Of a stretch of 64,000 nt of DNA, positions 38,149-47,454 are shown one piece after another (within the stretch, counting starts at the first letter, position 1; every line of letters starts with the position of its first letter). This DNA is from Rhodovulum sp. GTDB taxonomy: Bacteria; Pseudomonadota; Alphaproteobacteria; Rhodobacterales; Rhodobacteraceae. A program made the translations under genes and the position numbers. The notes below the pieces were generated by a model. The model had not been told where the DNA came from. It saw only the letters and a list, made by a program, of their open reading frames with translations, and made no database searches. The stretch is taken from positions 199,847-263,846 of the forward strand of contig JACKKC010000001.1 of assembly GCA_020637615.1 (NCBI GenBank). Direction: 5' to 3'.

Positions 38149-38676
38149 TTGGCCCGTGCGCGCAGCAGCCTGATTCTCGCGGCCTTCGCCACCCTGCTCC
38201 TCGGCTGCCAGCCGGCCCTCGATCCCGCGACCACGCGCGGCGCGAGCGGGGCGGATTGCATAGCTCTCTTCCAGCAATACGACATTCTCGACCGCTTCAT
38301 GCCGACCCCGCGCCGGGATCGGTGGTCGGTCCCGCCGGAGCTGATGCGGCAGGCGGAATGGCTGCGCGACGGCGGCTGCGTCACCCTGAGCGCCGATCTC
38401 GCCGGGATGGAGGATCTGCCGGTCGTGCCGGTCTCCGACAGCGGCGCGGCGGTCCCGCCGACCACGATCCATGTGGGCGTGGTCACGACCTCAGAGGACG
38501 ATGCGCGCGCGAACCGCTATTTCGAGGCGCGCGGGCTGCGTGCCTTCAGCATCGGCAAGCCGGGGCTGGGCCGGCGGGTCTATGTCGGCCCGCTCGGGAC
38601 GGCCGGCGCGCTCGAGGGGGCGCGACAGGCGGCGCTCGAAGCGGGGTTCGCCTATCCCTATCCGATCGGGAACTGA
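38149..38676 (+). CDS. Lipoprotein with SPOR-like C-terminal part, paralogue 1
   Basis: 175 residues. The start is TTG at 38149 behind a perfect AAGGAGG (38137-38143). The signal sequence ends in the lipobox LLLGC (Cys at residue 20). The mature part has a GADCIALFQQYDILDRF segment, a DGGCVTLSADLAGMEDL motif, and a C-terminal half resembling a SPOR-like fold (TIHVGVVTTSEDDARANRYF, RRVYVGPLGTAGALEGARQA). It is clearly related to the next gene. Likely an envelope lipoprotein; function unknown. Confidence 0.7.
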   Translation: MARARSSLILAAFATLLLGCQPALDPATTRGASGADCIALFQQYDILDRFMPTPRRDRWSVPPELMRQAEWLRDGGCVTLSADLAGMEDLPVVPVSDSGAAVPPTTIHVGVVTTSEDDARANRYFEARGLRAFSIGKPGLGRRVYVGPLGTAGALEGARQAALEAGFAYPYPIGN

Positions 38677-38678
38677 GC

Positions 38679-39239
38679 ATGCGCAGGCGGGCCGAACTGG
38701 GTCCGGGCATCCGCGCCGTCCTGCTGGCGGGGCTCGTGCTCGCGGCGGGCTGCGCCGGGGTGCAGCAGGAGCGCGATCCGGCGGTCTGCACCGATCTCTT
38801 CGAGCAGTACAACCGTCTGGAGCGGCAGGGTCAGGTGACGCGTTTCAATGCGCCGAGCGATACCTATATCCTGGCGCCGCGCCTGGAACGCCAGACGGTG
38901 CTGCTGATCCAGGGCGGCTGCGTCACGCGCACCAAGGATCTCGACGGGATGGAGGCGCTGGGCCGCGGGCTGGTGCCCTTCGAGATCGAGCACGGCGGCG
39001 CGGCCATCCGGCCGGTCCCGGTGCAGGTCGGCGTGGTGACCGGCTTCACCGACGAGAGGCGGGCCACGGTGTTCTTCCGCGGGCTGGGCTACAATTCGCG
39101 TGGGGTCGGCCTGGAAGGGCTCGGCCGGCGCATCCTGATCGGCCCCTTCGACAACGAGGCGGCGCTGGAACAGGCGATCTCGGTCGCCCGCGAGGCCGGG
39201 TTCATCAGCCCCTTCGCGGCGGTCAACATCAAGTTCTGA
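38679..39239 (+). CDS. Lipoprotein with SPOR-like C-terminal part, paralogue 2
   Basis: 186 residues with lipobox LAAGC after a hydrophobic signal (AVLLAGLVLAAGC). It shares with the preceding protein the pattern C-x-LF-QY, QGGCVTRTKDLDGMEALGRG, VQVGVVTGFTDERRATVFFR and GLGRRILIGPFDNEAALEQA. The second gene starts two bases after the first, so the pair is a tandem duplication translated as a unit. The last segment fits a peptidoglycan-binding SPOR-like domain, but this is a guess from the GVVTGF-to-IGPF pattern. Confidence 0.7.
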   Translation: MRRRAELGPGIRAVLLAGLVLAAGCAGVQQERDPAVCTDLFEQYNRLERQGQVTRFNAPSDTYILAPRLERQTVLLIQGGCVTRTKDLDGMEALGRGLVPFEIEHGGAAIRPVPVQVGVVTGFTDERRATVFFRGLGYNSRGVGLEGLGRRILIGPFDNEAALEQAISVAREAGFISPFAAVNIKF

Positions 39240-39263
39240 GGCGGGTCTGGGGCCCGCGATTTG

Positions 39264-39281
39264 GCGTCCCCATGGGGACGC
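39264..39281. repeat. 18-base perfect palindrome, right
   Basis: GCGTCCCCATGGGGACGC, 25 bases after the second lipoprotein stop. It shares the 14-base core with the palindrome at 35967. An AT-rich stretch lies on the outer side in both cases. Confidence 0.7.
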
Positions 39282-39332
39282 TTTGTAACCTACTGTTTTA
39301 AAGTGATTTATTCGTAAACCCTTCGTGAAGGC

Positions 39333-40501
39333 CACACTACACGACTCTCCCGGTTCTGGCGGGCTGCGCGAGTGGTTTCCCGAGCTTTCGCCAAGGCAGT
39401 ACGGCGTCGCCTGCGGCGAGGCGGTTACGGATGAGGTTGAAGCCGGTGCGGAACCACGACTGGGCGAGGAAGCCGTGGGCTCTGCGCTTCGGGGTCGCGT
39501 TGCCCAGCTTGTCGGCGGCGGCGCGGCCGGCCCAGACGATGACGAGCGCGACGAGCGCCATGAGGAGGGCGAGCTTGCGCGGGTTCGTGGGGCGGGTGTC
39601 CTCGAGGTTGAGGCCGCGGGTCCTGGCGTCGCCGAACAGGCACTCGATCGCCCATCGCTTGCGGCAGGCGTTGGGCGCGGCGGGTGCGGGGCGGTTGGAC
39701 ACCACGGCCAGCAGGTCGCCGCTCCGGAGCCGCTTGAGCACGAAGGTCAGCGGCGGTGCCTCGGCGCCTGCGTTGGCGAAGCGCCCGCGGATGAACCGGC
39801 TGCGGCCCCGGCGCCCCGGATGGGCCGCGAGCCCGAGCTCGTGCCCGGCCTCGGTGGGCACGCGCATGTCCTCGCGCAGACGGATGGCGAAGGGGATGTC
39901 GTTCTTGCAAAGGAACTCGATCCACTTCACCCCGACGAACGCCCTGTCCGCAAGCAGGAGCTTGATCGTCGAGCGGCCGAAGAGCCGGAGATAGCGCTGC
40001 ATCAGCGCAATCCGCTGCTCGGTGTCGGAGCAGCCCCGCCCCTCGATGACCGTCCAGATCAGCGGCACGCGAAACCACCGGGTGACGGCGGCGAGCACCA
40101 GGAAGTTCACGTCCCGCCCCCGATCTGCCGCTGGGTCCGGTCGAGCGCGAGATGCCAGGATCCGACCAGGCCGGGCAGGTTCGCCACCGGCGGCGCGGAC
40201 CAGTCCAGCCCGAGATCGACATTCTGGAAGAGGCGCTGGTGGCGACGGCATGTCGAGGCGATCTGCGTCTCCCCGGGCCGCTCGCTGGCAACGTGGCCGG
40301 GGTTGACGGTGCGCGCGCCGATCATGCCGATGACCAGCAGCGCCAGCGTTTCTCCGCGGCGCTTGCTCAGCTCCAGACGCGGGCTTAGCCTCCGCTGGAG
40401 GGCGGTGATGGCTCGTCGCAGCATGGACGATCCTTTCGAACGGAGTCGCCCAGTAGAATCGATCACGCCGCCCTCAGCCAGACCTAGGGTCGTGCAGTGT
40501 G
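39333..40501 (-). mobile_element. IS4-family insertion sequence, 1169 bases, with 9-base target duplication
   Basis: The left end (39333) reads CACACTACACGACTCT and the right end, reverse-complemented from 40501, CACACTGCACGACCCT, giving imperfect terminal inverted repeats. The flanking bases CGTGAAGGC occur at both 39324-39332 and 40502-40510, an exact 9-base target duplication. The single transposase gene is broken by a one-base frameshift. The exact duplication suggests insertion was fairly recent. Confidence 0.88.
39337..40424 (-). pseudogene. IS4-family (DDE) transposase, frameshifted
   Basis: The first part starts MLRRAITALQRRLSPRLELS at 40424 and runs to SWHLALDRTQRQIGG. The rest (RDVNFLVLAAVTRWFRVPLI, then LLADRAFVGVKWIEFLCKND and KRWAIECLFGDARTRGLNLE with the C-terminal acidic residue) is in another frame. 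Restoring one base in the run of C at 40117-40121 (G on the coding strand) joins them. This is either a disabling deletion, a sequencing error in a homopolymer, or a slippery site; the first two seem likelier. Confidence 0.85.
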
Positions 40502-40651
40502 CGTGAAGGCCGCTTGCTGGCGGGCGCGGATACCACATCGGCTCGGGCGCGACACGCCGCTAAAATTCGCCTCGAATGCCGGCGAGATTGCCCCCGAATC
40601 GCGCCCGGCGGTTAACCGTTGCTGAGGTGCGGCCGGGCTAGCTTCCCGGCC

Positions 40652-42658
40652 ATGTCCACGTCGCCCTCCCCCGCGGCCAGCCTGACGCCCGACCGCCAGT
40701 TCGCGCGGGCGTGCGCGATCATGCTCTGCGCCGGGCTGGCGATGCTCGCGGCATCCTTCATCGCGGTGGAGCGCAGCGCCCGGCAGCAGGCGCTGACGGC
40801 GGATGTCGCGCTCGCCGCCGCCGCCGAGGCCGCCTCGGCGCAATCCATGGTCGCGGCGCTCGACATGCTCGCCGAGCGCCCGGTTGCGCCGGATGCCCGC
40901 ATGCAGCAGACCCGGCTCGCCTGGGACACCGAGCAGCTGCTCGGCCAGGAACGGGACCGGCTCGCGCAGGCGGGGGTCGAGGGCGAGACCTCGGCGCTGG
41001 TCGAGATCGCCGGCGAGGCCGCCGCCCTGTCCCAGAGCCCGCAGGTCGACGCGCGGGAGGCCGCGCGCATCGCCGCGGCGCTCGAAGCGAGGATCCTGCC
41101 CCGGCTCAAGCTGATCGCCACGCGCTATCGCGCCGCCACCGAAGACGCCGCGACCCGGACCCGGAGGACGATCCTGGTCGCCACGGCGCTCCAGCTGCTC
41201 GGCGGCGCGGCGCTGGTGGGAATGGTGCTCCTGCCCGCGCGGCGGCGCATCGCCGACTGGGTCGCCCGGAGCCGCGAGACGGACCGCGAGAACCGCTTCC
41301 GCCTGCTCCACGATTCCCTGACCGGCCTGCCCAACGCGACCTATCTGCATGCCTTCCTTGCGCGCATCGCGGCGGGGTCGGAGCGGAGCACGACCCAGAC
41401 CGCGGTGCTGCGGGTCGATCTCGACCGCTTCGGCATCCTGCGCGAGACCCTCGGCCAGCGGGATTGCGACGAGATCATCCGCCTCACGGCGCGCCGCATC
41501 CGCCAGGCGATGCGCGGCGGGGATTTCGCCGCCTATGTCGGGCACGACAATTTCGTCGTCGTCGCCCTTGATCTCGAAGACGCCAATGCGGCCGCGCCGA
41601 TCGCAGCCCGCATCCAGGCGGCGCTGCGGCAGCCCTTCTCGATCCGCGGCGGCGCGCGGCACATCAGCTGCAGCATCGGCGTCACCCTGCTCTCCGACGA
41701 CCAGCCCGACCCCGACCGGATCCTCGCCAATGCCAGGATCGCGCTCGGCGAGGCGCAGGGCGTGGGCACCGGCAACGTGCGCTATTTCCGCGACGGGCTG
41801 CGCGCCGAGGTCGAGCGGCGCGAGACGCTCTACACCGAGCTGCTCGCGGCGATCGACACCGGCGAGCTGATCCCCTTCTTCCAGCCGCAGATCGCGCTCG
41901 AGACCCGCGCCTTCGCCGGCTTCGAATCCCTCATCCGCTGGCAGCATCCCCGCCAGGGGCTGCTGATGCCCTCGGCCTTCCTCGACTTCGCCGAGGAGAC
42001 CGACCTGACCGAGCGCATCGGGGAGCTGGTCCTGACCCGCTCGCTCGACGCCATCAAGGCCTGGGACGCCGCCGGCCTCGCCGTGCCCAAGGTCGGGGTC
42101 AATTTCGCCCTCGCCCAGCTCCGCGACCCCCGGCTGATCGAGAAGATCAAATGGGAGACCGAGCGCTTCGACATCGACCCCGCGCGCCTCTCCATCGAGG
42201 TGCTCGAGACGGTGCTCATCAAGAGCGACGCGGACCAGGTGGTGCGCAACCTGCGCGGCCTCGCCTCGAGCGGCTTCTCCATCGAGCTCGACGATTTCGG
42301 CACCGGCCATGCCTCGATCTCGAACCTGCGCCGCTTCATGGTCAACCGCATCAAGATCGACGGCAGCTTCGTCGCCGGCATCGAGCGAAGCGAGGAACAG
42401 CAGCAGCTCACCGCCTCGATGATCGCCATGGCCCGCGCGCTCGGAATCGCCACGCTCGCCGAAGGCGTGGAGACCGAAGGCGCCGCCGCGATGCTCGGGC
42501 GGCTCGGCTGCGGCTTCGCCCAGGGCTTCCTCATCGCCGAGCCCATGTCCTTCGCCCAGGCCTCGATCTGGCTGCATTGCGTCCGGGAGGCCGGTGGTTT
42601 CGTGCCGGTCGCCGCCGCCGCCGAAGCCGGCGGGAAGCGCGACCCGAATACACCTTGA
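40652..42658 (+). CDS. Membrane GGDEF-EAL protein: degenerate cyclase domain, intact phosphodiesterase domain
   Basis: 668 residues. Two hydrophobic spans (about residues 25-45 and 172-195) frame a periplasmic helical region. A GGDEF-like domain (about 215-375) has VGHDNF in place of GGDEF, so it should not make cyclic di-GMP. The EAL domain (about 385-645) keeps FESLIRWQHP, NFALAQ, IEVLET, DDFGTGHASISNLRRF, KIDGSFV and EGVET, the metal and substrate residues of active phosphodiesterases. It probably lowers cyclic di-GMP in response to a periplasmic or membrane cue. A TTG at 40619 is an alternative start. Confidence 0.9.
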   Translation: MSTSPSPAASLTPDRQFARACAIMLCAGLAMLAASFIAVERSARQQALTADVALAAAAEAASAQSMVAALDMLAERPVAPDARMQQTRLAWDTEQLLGQERDRLAQAGVEGETSALVEIAGEAAALSQSPQVDAREAARIAAALEARILPRLKLIATRYRAATEDAATRTRRTILVATALQLLGGAALVGMVLLPARRRIADWVARSRETDRENRFRLLHDSLTGLPNATYLHAFLARIAAGSERSTTQTAVLRVDLDRFGILRETLGQRDCDEIIRLTARRIRQAMRGGDFAAYVGHDNFVVVALDLEDANAAAPIAARIQAALRQPFSIRGGARHISCSIGVTLLSDDQPDPDRILANARIALGEAQGVGTGNVRYFRDGLRAEVERRETLYTELLAAIDTGELIPFFQPQIALETRAFAGFESLIRWQHPRQGLLMPSAFLDFAEETDLTERIGELVLTRSLDAIKAWDAAGLAVPKVGVNFALAQLRDPRLIEKIKWETERFDIDPARLSIEVLETVLIKSDADQVVRNLRGLASSGFSIELDDFGTGHASISNLRRFMVNRIKIDGSFVAGIERSEEQQQLTASMIAMARALGIATLAEGVETEGAAAMLGRLGCGFAQGFLIAEPMSFAQASIWLHCVREAGGFVPVAAAAEAGGKRDPNTP

Positions 42659-42723
42659 CCTTTCAGGCCCGCGGCTGTTGAACCCCCGTCAGGTTTTTCG
42701 AGACCCTGACTGGAGCCGCGTGA

Positions 42724-44559
42724 ATGGACGACCAGAACAGAAATCTGATCCTGGCGACCGCGCTGAGCTTCCTGGTCATCCTGGTCTGGTTCACGCTCGG
42801 CCCGATGCTCTTCCCGGACTGGTTCCCCGAGCAGACCGAGCCGCCGGCCATCACCGCCGAGGCGCCCGAGGCCACCGGCTTGGCCGTGCCGCCCGGCGAG
42901 GGAACCACCGCCGGCGCGCCGGAGCTGGCGGCCGCGGCGCCGCAGTCGCTCGACGCGGCGCTCGCGAGCACCCCGCGGATCCCGATCCACACCGCGCGGC
43001 TCTCGGGCTCGATCTCGCTCCAGGGCGGGCGCATCGACTTCCTCAAGCTCACCGACTACTTCGAGACCGTCGCCAAGGATTCGCCCATGGTGACGCTGCT
43101 CAAGCCCTCGGGCGTGCCGGAGGCCTATTACGCGCTCTACGGCTGGCGCCCCGGCGCGGGCCTCGCCCCCGACGCCGTGCCCGGCCCCGCGACCGAATGG
43201 CAGGTCGAGAGCGGCAGCGAGCTCACCGAGGCGACGCCGGTGACGCTGGTGTGGGACAACGGCGCCGGCCTCGTCTTCCGCCGCACGATCTCGGTCGACG
43301 AGAACTACATGTTCGACGTGACGCAATCGGTGGAGAACACCAGCGGCGCGGAGGTGCGCGTGGCGCCCTACGGGATCATCGCGCGCCACGGCAAGCCGAG
43401 CAACCTGCGCGGCTTCTACATCCTGCACGAAGGCGTCATCATGGTCGCCGACGGCTCGCTGACCGAGCTGAAATACGACAAGATCGCCGATCTGGAGAAA
43501 AGCGAGGCCGAAAACGCCGCGGCCAGCGTCGTGGAGGTCGCGGAGAACGGCTGGATCGGGTTCACCGACCATTACTGGATGACGACGCTGGTGCCCCCGG
43601 CGGGCCAGCCCTTCACCGCCGTCACCAAATACACCGAGAGCTCGGATACCTTCCAGACCGACGTGCGGCTGCCGACCATGGCGGTGGCCCCGGGCGAGAC
43701 CGGCGAGGCGACCACCTGGCTCTTCTCCGGCGCCAAGGAATGGGAGACGATCCGCGACTACCAGGAGGAGCGGCACATCGACCGCTTTGTGGACGCCATC
43801 GACTGGGGCTGGTTCTTCTTCCTGACCAAGCCGATCTTCCGGGCGCTGCATTTCCTGCACGGGCTGATCGGCAACATGGGCCTCGCGATCATCTGCCTGA
43901 CCTTCCTGATCAAGGCCCTGCTCTTCCCGCTGGCCTACAAGTCCTATGTCTCGATGTCGAAGATGAAGGCGCTCCAGCCGCAGATGGAGAAGATCAAGGA
44001 GACCGCCGGCGACGACAAGATGAAGATGCAGCAGGAGGTCATGGCCCTCTACAAGCGCGAGAAGGTCAATCCCGCGGCCGGCTGCCTGCCGATCCTCATC
44101 CAGATCCCGATCTTCTTCTCGCTCTACAAGGTGATCTTCGTCACGCTCGAGCTCCGTCACGCCCCGTTCTTCGGCTGGATCAGGGATCTCAGCGCGCCCG
44201 ACCCGACCTCGATCTTCAATCTCTTCGGACTGCTGCCCTGGGATGCGCCCGGACCGGCCAGCATCCTCGCGATCCTCTCGATCGGCGTCTGGCCGATCCT
44301 GATGGGCATCTCGATGTGGCTGCAGATGAAGCTCAACCCCGCGCCCACCGACAAGACCCAGGCGACGATCTTCGCCTGGATGCCCTGGGTCTTCATGTTC
44401 ATGATGGGCCAGTTCGCCTCGGGGCTGGTGATCTACTGGGTGACCAACAACCTCATCACCTTCACCCAGCAATATACGATCATGCGCAGCCAGGGCGTGA
44501 AGCCGGACGTCATGGGCAACATCCTCGGCCCGCTGAAGCGATCCAAGAAGGCCGAATGA
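42724..44559 (+). CDS. yidC: Membrane protein insertase YidC
   Basis: Inserts and folds inner-membrane proteins with or beside SecYEG. It is 611 residues. The N-terminal span begins DDQNRNLILATALSFLVILV, followed by a large periplasmic domain to about residue 350. The conserved core with several spans includes MGLAIICLTFLIKALLFPLA, MKALQPQMEKIKE and NPAAGCLPILIQIPIFFSLY. It heads yidC-MOSC-engB. Confidence 0.96.
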   Translation: MDDQNRNLILATALSFLVILVWFTLGPMLFPDWFPEQTEPPAITAEAPEATGLAVPPGEGTTAGAPELAAAAPQSLDAALASTPRIPIHTARLSGSISLQGGRIDFLKLTDYFETVAKDSPMVTLLKPSGVPEAYYALYGWRPGAGLAPDAVPGPATEWQVESGSELTEATPVTLVWDNGAGLVFRRTISVDENYMFDVTQSVENTSGAEVRVAPYGIIARHGKPSNLRGFYILHEGVIMVADGSLTELKYDKIADLEKSEAENAAASVVEVAENGWIGFTDHYWMTTLVPPAGQPFTAVTKYTESSDTFQTDVRLPTMAVAPGETGEATTWLFSGAKEWETIRDYQEERHIDRFVDAIDWGWFFFLTKPIFRALHFLHGLIGNMGLAIICLTFLIKALLFPLAYKSYVSMSKMKALQPQMEKIKETAGDDKMKMQQEVMALYKREKVNPAAGCLPILIQIPIFFSLYKVIFVTLELRHAPFFGWIRDLSAPDPTSIFNLFGLLPWDAPGPASILAILSIGVWPILMGISMWLQMKLNPAPTDKTQATIFAWMPWVFMFMMGQFASGLVIYWVTNNLITFTQQYTIMRSQGVKPDVMGNILGPLKRSKKAE

Positions 44560-44563
44560 CGCG

Positions 44564-45325
44564 GTGACGGCGCGCGTCGCTCATCTCTGGCGCCACCCGA
44601 TCAAGTCGCACGGGGTCGAATCGGTCGCCGGCGCGGATTTCGCCGCCGGCGCCACCATGCCCTGGGACCGCGTCTGGGCCATCGCCCACGAGGCGGCGAA
44701 ACTGGCGCCGGGCGCCGCCGGCTGGGCGCCCTGCGCCAATTTCAGCCGCGCCGCCAAATCCCCCGACCTGATCGCGATCCGCGCCCGCGTCGACGAGGCC
44801 GCCGGCACGGTCACGCTCACCCACCCCCGCCGCGCGCCGATCACAATCGACCCCGACCGGCCCGAGGACGCGGCCCGGCTCATCGAATGGGTCGCTCCCC
44901 TTTCCGACCCGGAGCGGAGCCGCCCGGCCTTCCTCGCAAGGGCGGCGCGCGGCATGACCGACACGGATTATCCCTCGGTCTCGATCCTCGGCCTCGCCAG
45001 CCTGCGCGCGCTCTCCGAGCGATTCGAGAGCCCGCTCGCCATGGAGCGGTTCCGCGGCAACATCTGGCTCGAGGGTCTCGCGCCCTGGGAGGAATTCGAC
45101 CTGATCGGCCGCTCCCTGCGCATCGGCGGCGCCACCTTCCGCATCCGCGAGCGCATCACCCGCTGCAAGGCGACCACCGCGAATCCCGCGACCGGGCACA
45201 GGGACGCCGATACGCTCGGCGCCCTCCAGGACGGCTGGGGCCATCGCGACTTCGGCGTCTATGCCGAAGTGACCGAAGGCGGAAGGGTCGCCCTGGGCGA
45301 TGCCGCCGTGCTGGAGGCAGCTTGA
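44564..45325 (+). CDS. MOSC-domain protein (possible molybdenum-cofactor sulfur carrier fold)
   Basis: 253 residues with a GTG start at 44564, four bases after yidC. The N-terminus VAHLWRHPIKSHGVESVAGA is the MOSC N-terminal barrel. Near residue 200 ERITRCKATTANPATGHRDA holds the conserved Cys, and LGALQDGWGHRDFGVYAEVT follows. MOSC proteins handle sulfur on molybdenum or thiol cofactors; the substrate here is unknown. In related bacteria this gene also sits between yidC and engB. Confidence 0.85.
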   Translation: MTARVAHLWRHPIKSHGVESVAGADFAAGATMPWDRVWAIAHEAAKLAPGAAGWAPCANFSRAAKSPDLIAIRARVDEAAGTVTLTHPRRAPITIDPDRPEDAARLIEWVAPLSDPERSRPAFLARAARGMTDTDYPSVSILGLASLRALSERFESPLAMERFRGNIWLEGLAPWEEFDLIGRSLRIGGATFRIRERITRCKATTANPATGHRDADTLGALQDGWGHRDFGVYAEVTEGGRVALGDAAVLEAA

Positions 45326-45972
45326 CCCAGGCGTTCGGCCTGGCCGCGGAGCCCGACGCCGAGGCCGTGGAAGCCGGGCGCCGGCTCTTTGCCGGCGAGT
45401 GCAGCTTCCTCAAGGGCGTCGTCGCCATGGACGGCCTGCCGCCCGCCGACCGGCTGGAGGTCTGCTTCGCCGGACGCTCGAACGTCGGCAAGTCCAGCCT
45501 GATCAACGCGCTCACCGGGCGCAAGGCCCTGGCGCGGGCCTCCAACACCCCGGGCCGGACCCAGGAGATCAACTTCTTCACGCTGGGGCCGGAGCGCTAT
45601 CTCGTCGACCTGCCCGGCTACGGCTTCGCCGAGGCGCCGCGCGCGATCGTCGAGCGCTGGCAGGCGCTGATGCGCGCCTATCTCGCCGGGCGCGCGACCC
45701 TGCGCCGGGTGTTCCTTCTGGTGGACGCCCGCCACGGCCTGAAGGCCGTCGACGGCGAGATCATGGGGCTGCTCGATCGCTCCGCCGTCACCTTCCAGGT
45801 GGTGCTGACCAAGGCCGACAAGCCCGGCGCCGCCGATCTCGCCCGCACCGTCGAACAGGTCCGGACCGGCCTCGGCGCCCATCCGGCGGCCTTCCCCGAG
45901 ATCCTGCTGACCTCCGCCCAGACCGGCCGCGGTCTCGAAACCCTGCGCGCGATCATCGCCGGCATAGCCTGA
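45322..45972 (+). CDS. engB: Ribosome biogenesis GTP-binding protein EngB/YsxC
   Basis: A GTPase for late 50S assembly, 216 residues. G1 is CFAGRSNVGKSSLINALTGR near residue 48, switch I NTPGRTQEINFF, G3 LVDLPGYGFAEAP and G4 VVLTKADKPG. The start is TTG at 45322, overlapping the MOSC stop, with GGAG six bases upstream. Confidence 0.94.
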   Translation: MTQAFGLAAEPDAEAVEAGRRLFAGECSFLKGVVAMDGLPPADRLEVCFAGRSNVGKSSLINALTGRKALARASNTPGRTQEINFFTLGPERYLVDLPGYGFAEAPRAIVERWQALMRAYLAGRATLRRVFLLVDARHGLKAVDGEIMGLLDRSAVTFQVVLTKADKPGAADLARTVEQVRTGLGAHPAAFPEILLTSAQTGRGLETLRAIIAGIA

Positions 45973-46039
45973 CCGGTGCCACGCCCCCGAACCAAGCCTC
46001 GGGATTGGGAAAGTCGCGCGCCCCGCACGTCATGCTGCT

Positions 46040-46066
46040 CGCGGATTTGGCGCCGGCAGATCCGCG
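46040..46066 (+). repeat. Dispersed repeat A, left hairpin only
   Basis: A CGCGGATTTGGCG...GATCCGCG inverted repeat matches the left end of repeat A. It lies in the gap between engB and the IS5 element. Confidence 0.5.
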
Positions 46067-46178
46067 ACGGGGAGGCGCCGCCGACGTGGGGTGACATGCA
46101 TTGGGACACCCTGAAGAATCTCTCGCTTTGACGGCGTTGGCGTGATTCCCTTGGCCGGGGGGCGACGGGGAGGCCTGG

Positions 46179-47252
46179 ATGTCGGGTCAGCGCGGTTTCT
46201 TCGATCTGGATGAGCGGTATGCGGCGCTCTCGAGGGCGGGTGACCCGCTGGAGCGGCTTGCGGGGGTGGTGGATTTCGAGCTGTTCCGGCCGGCGCTCGA
46301 CGCGGCGCTGAACCGGTCTGACGGATCGAAGGGCAGTCGCCCGCCGATGGACCCCGTGCTGATGTTCAAGGTTCTCGTGCTTCAGGCGCGTCTCAGGCCT
46401 GTCGGATGCGCAGGCGGAGTTCCAGATCCTGGACCGGCGCAGCTTCGGGCGGTTCCTCGGGATCGACGGCGACCCGGTCCCGGACGAGACGACTATCTGG
46501 CGGTTCCGCGAGGCTCTGGTCCGGGCGGGCGCGGTGGAGAGGCTCTTCGCCCGGTTCGACGCGCATCTGGGGCAGGCGGGGTATCTCGCCACGGGTGGAC
46601 AGATCATCGACGCGAGCATCGTGCCCGCGCCGCGCCAGCGCATGACCGACGCGGAGCGCGAGATCGTCCGGGGCGGCGGCATTCCCGAGGACTGGCAGGC
46701 AAAGCCGAAGAAACTGGCCCAGACGGACCGGGATGCGCGCTGGAGGCTGAAGCGTGGCCGGCGGAAGCGTCGGCCGGACGGCACGCTGATGGAGGCGATC
46801 GCCACCCCGGTCTTCGGCTGCAAGTCCCATATCTGCATCGACCGCCGCCACGGCCTGATCCGGGAATGGACGGTGACGGACGCCGCCCGCCATGATGGCC
46901 GGGAACTCGCGGGGCTGCTCGACAGGAGCAATACGGCCGCGCCGGTGTGGGCGATACCGCGTACCGGTCACGGAAGAACGAGAAGCGGATCGCCGATGCC
47001 GGGCTGGTCTCGAAGGTGCACTTCCGCCGCCCGCCGGGCAAGGCGCTCGAGCCGCGGCATCAGCAGGCCAACGCCGCCCGTTCGAAGGTGCGTTCCGCAG
47101 TCGAGTATCCCTTCGCCGAGCAGAAGAGCCACATGGGCCTCTTCGTCAGGACCATCGGCATCGCGAGGGCGACGGCCATGATCGGCATCGCCAACATTGC
47201 CTTCAACATGAAGCGCCTCATCTTCCTTCAGCGCGCCGCGCTCGCCGCCTAA
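46179..47252 (+). pseudogene. IS5-family transposase, two frameshifts
   Basis: Three frames together give a full IS5-type transposase. MSGQRGFFDLDERYAALSRA to VLMFKVLVLQAR is in frame one. LSDAQAEFQILDRRSFGRFL with IIDASIVPAPRQRM and VFGCKSHICIDRRHGLIREW is in frame two. GDTAYRSRKNEKRIADAGLV with SAVEYPFAEQKSHMGLFVRT is in frame three. The breaks lie near 46390-46405 and at about 46950, where one G appears to be missing in a TGGGGC context. Confidence 0.87.
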
Positions 47253-47454
47253 GCCGAGAGGTCGGAGAGAGCTCCCCGCCACCTCGCGAGCGCTCGGGAT
47301 CAGCCCGTCACCGGTGCGGCCTCCTGTCAATCGGCCCTCAATCGGGGCCCCCGATCGGCGTGCAAAAGGGACCCCTCTGGCGTACGGGTAGCCGGCCCGA
47401 GGCGACGTAGCTTTTCAGGTGGCGGCGACGGCTCGGGCCGGCGGAGGGCCGGGC

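Noticed and set aside
40542..40651. TTG start at 40619 for the GGDEF-EAL protein
   Set aside because: It would add 11 residues without any family support. The ATG at 40652 gives a natural N-terminus before the first membrane span, though neither has a strong ribosome site.
44887..45321. Longer N-terminus for EngB reaching into the MOSC gene
   Set aside because: The added residues are the shifted frame of the MOSC gene. A TTG at 45322 with a spaced GGAG gives the normal EngB length.
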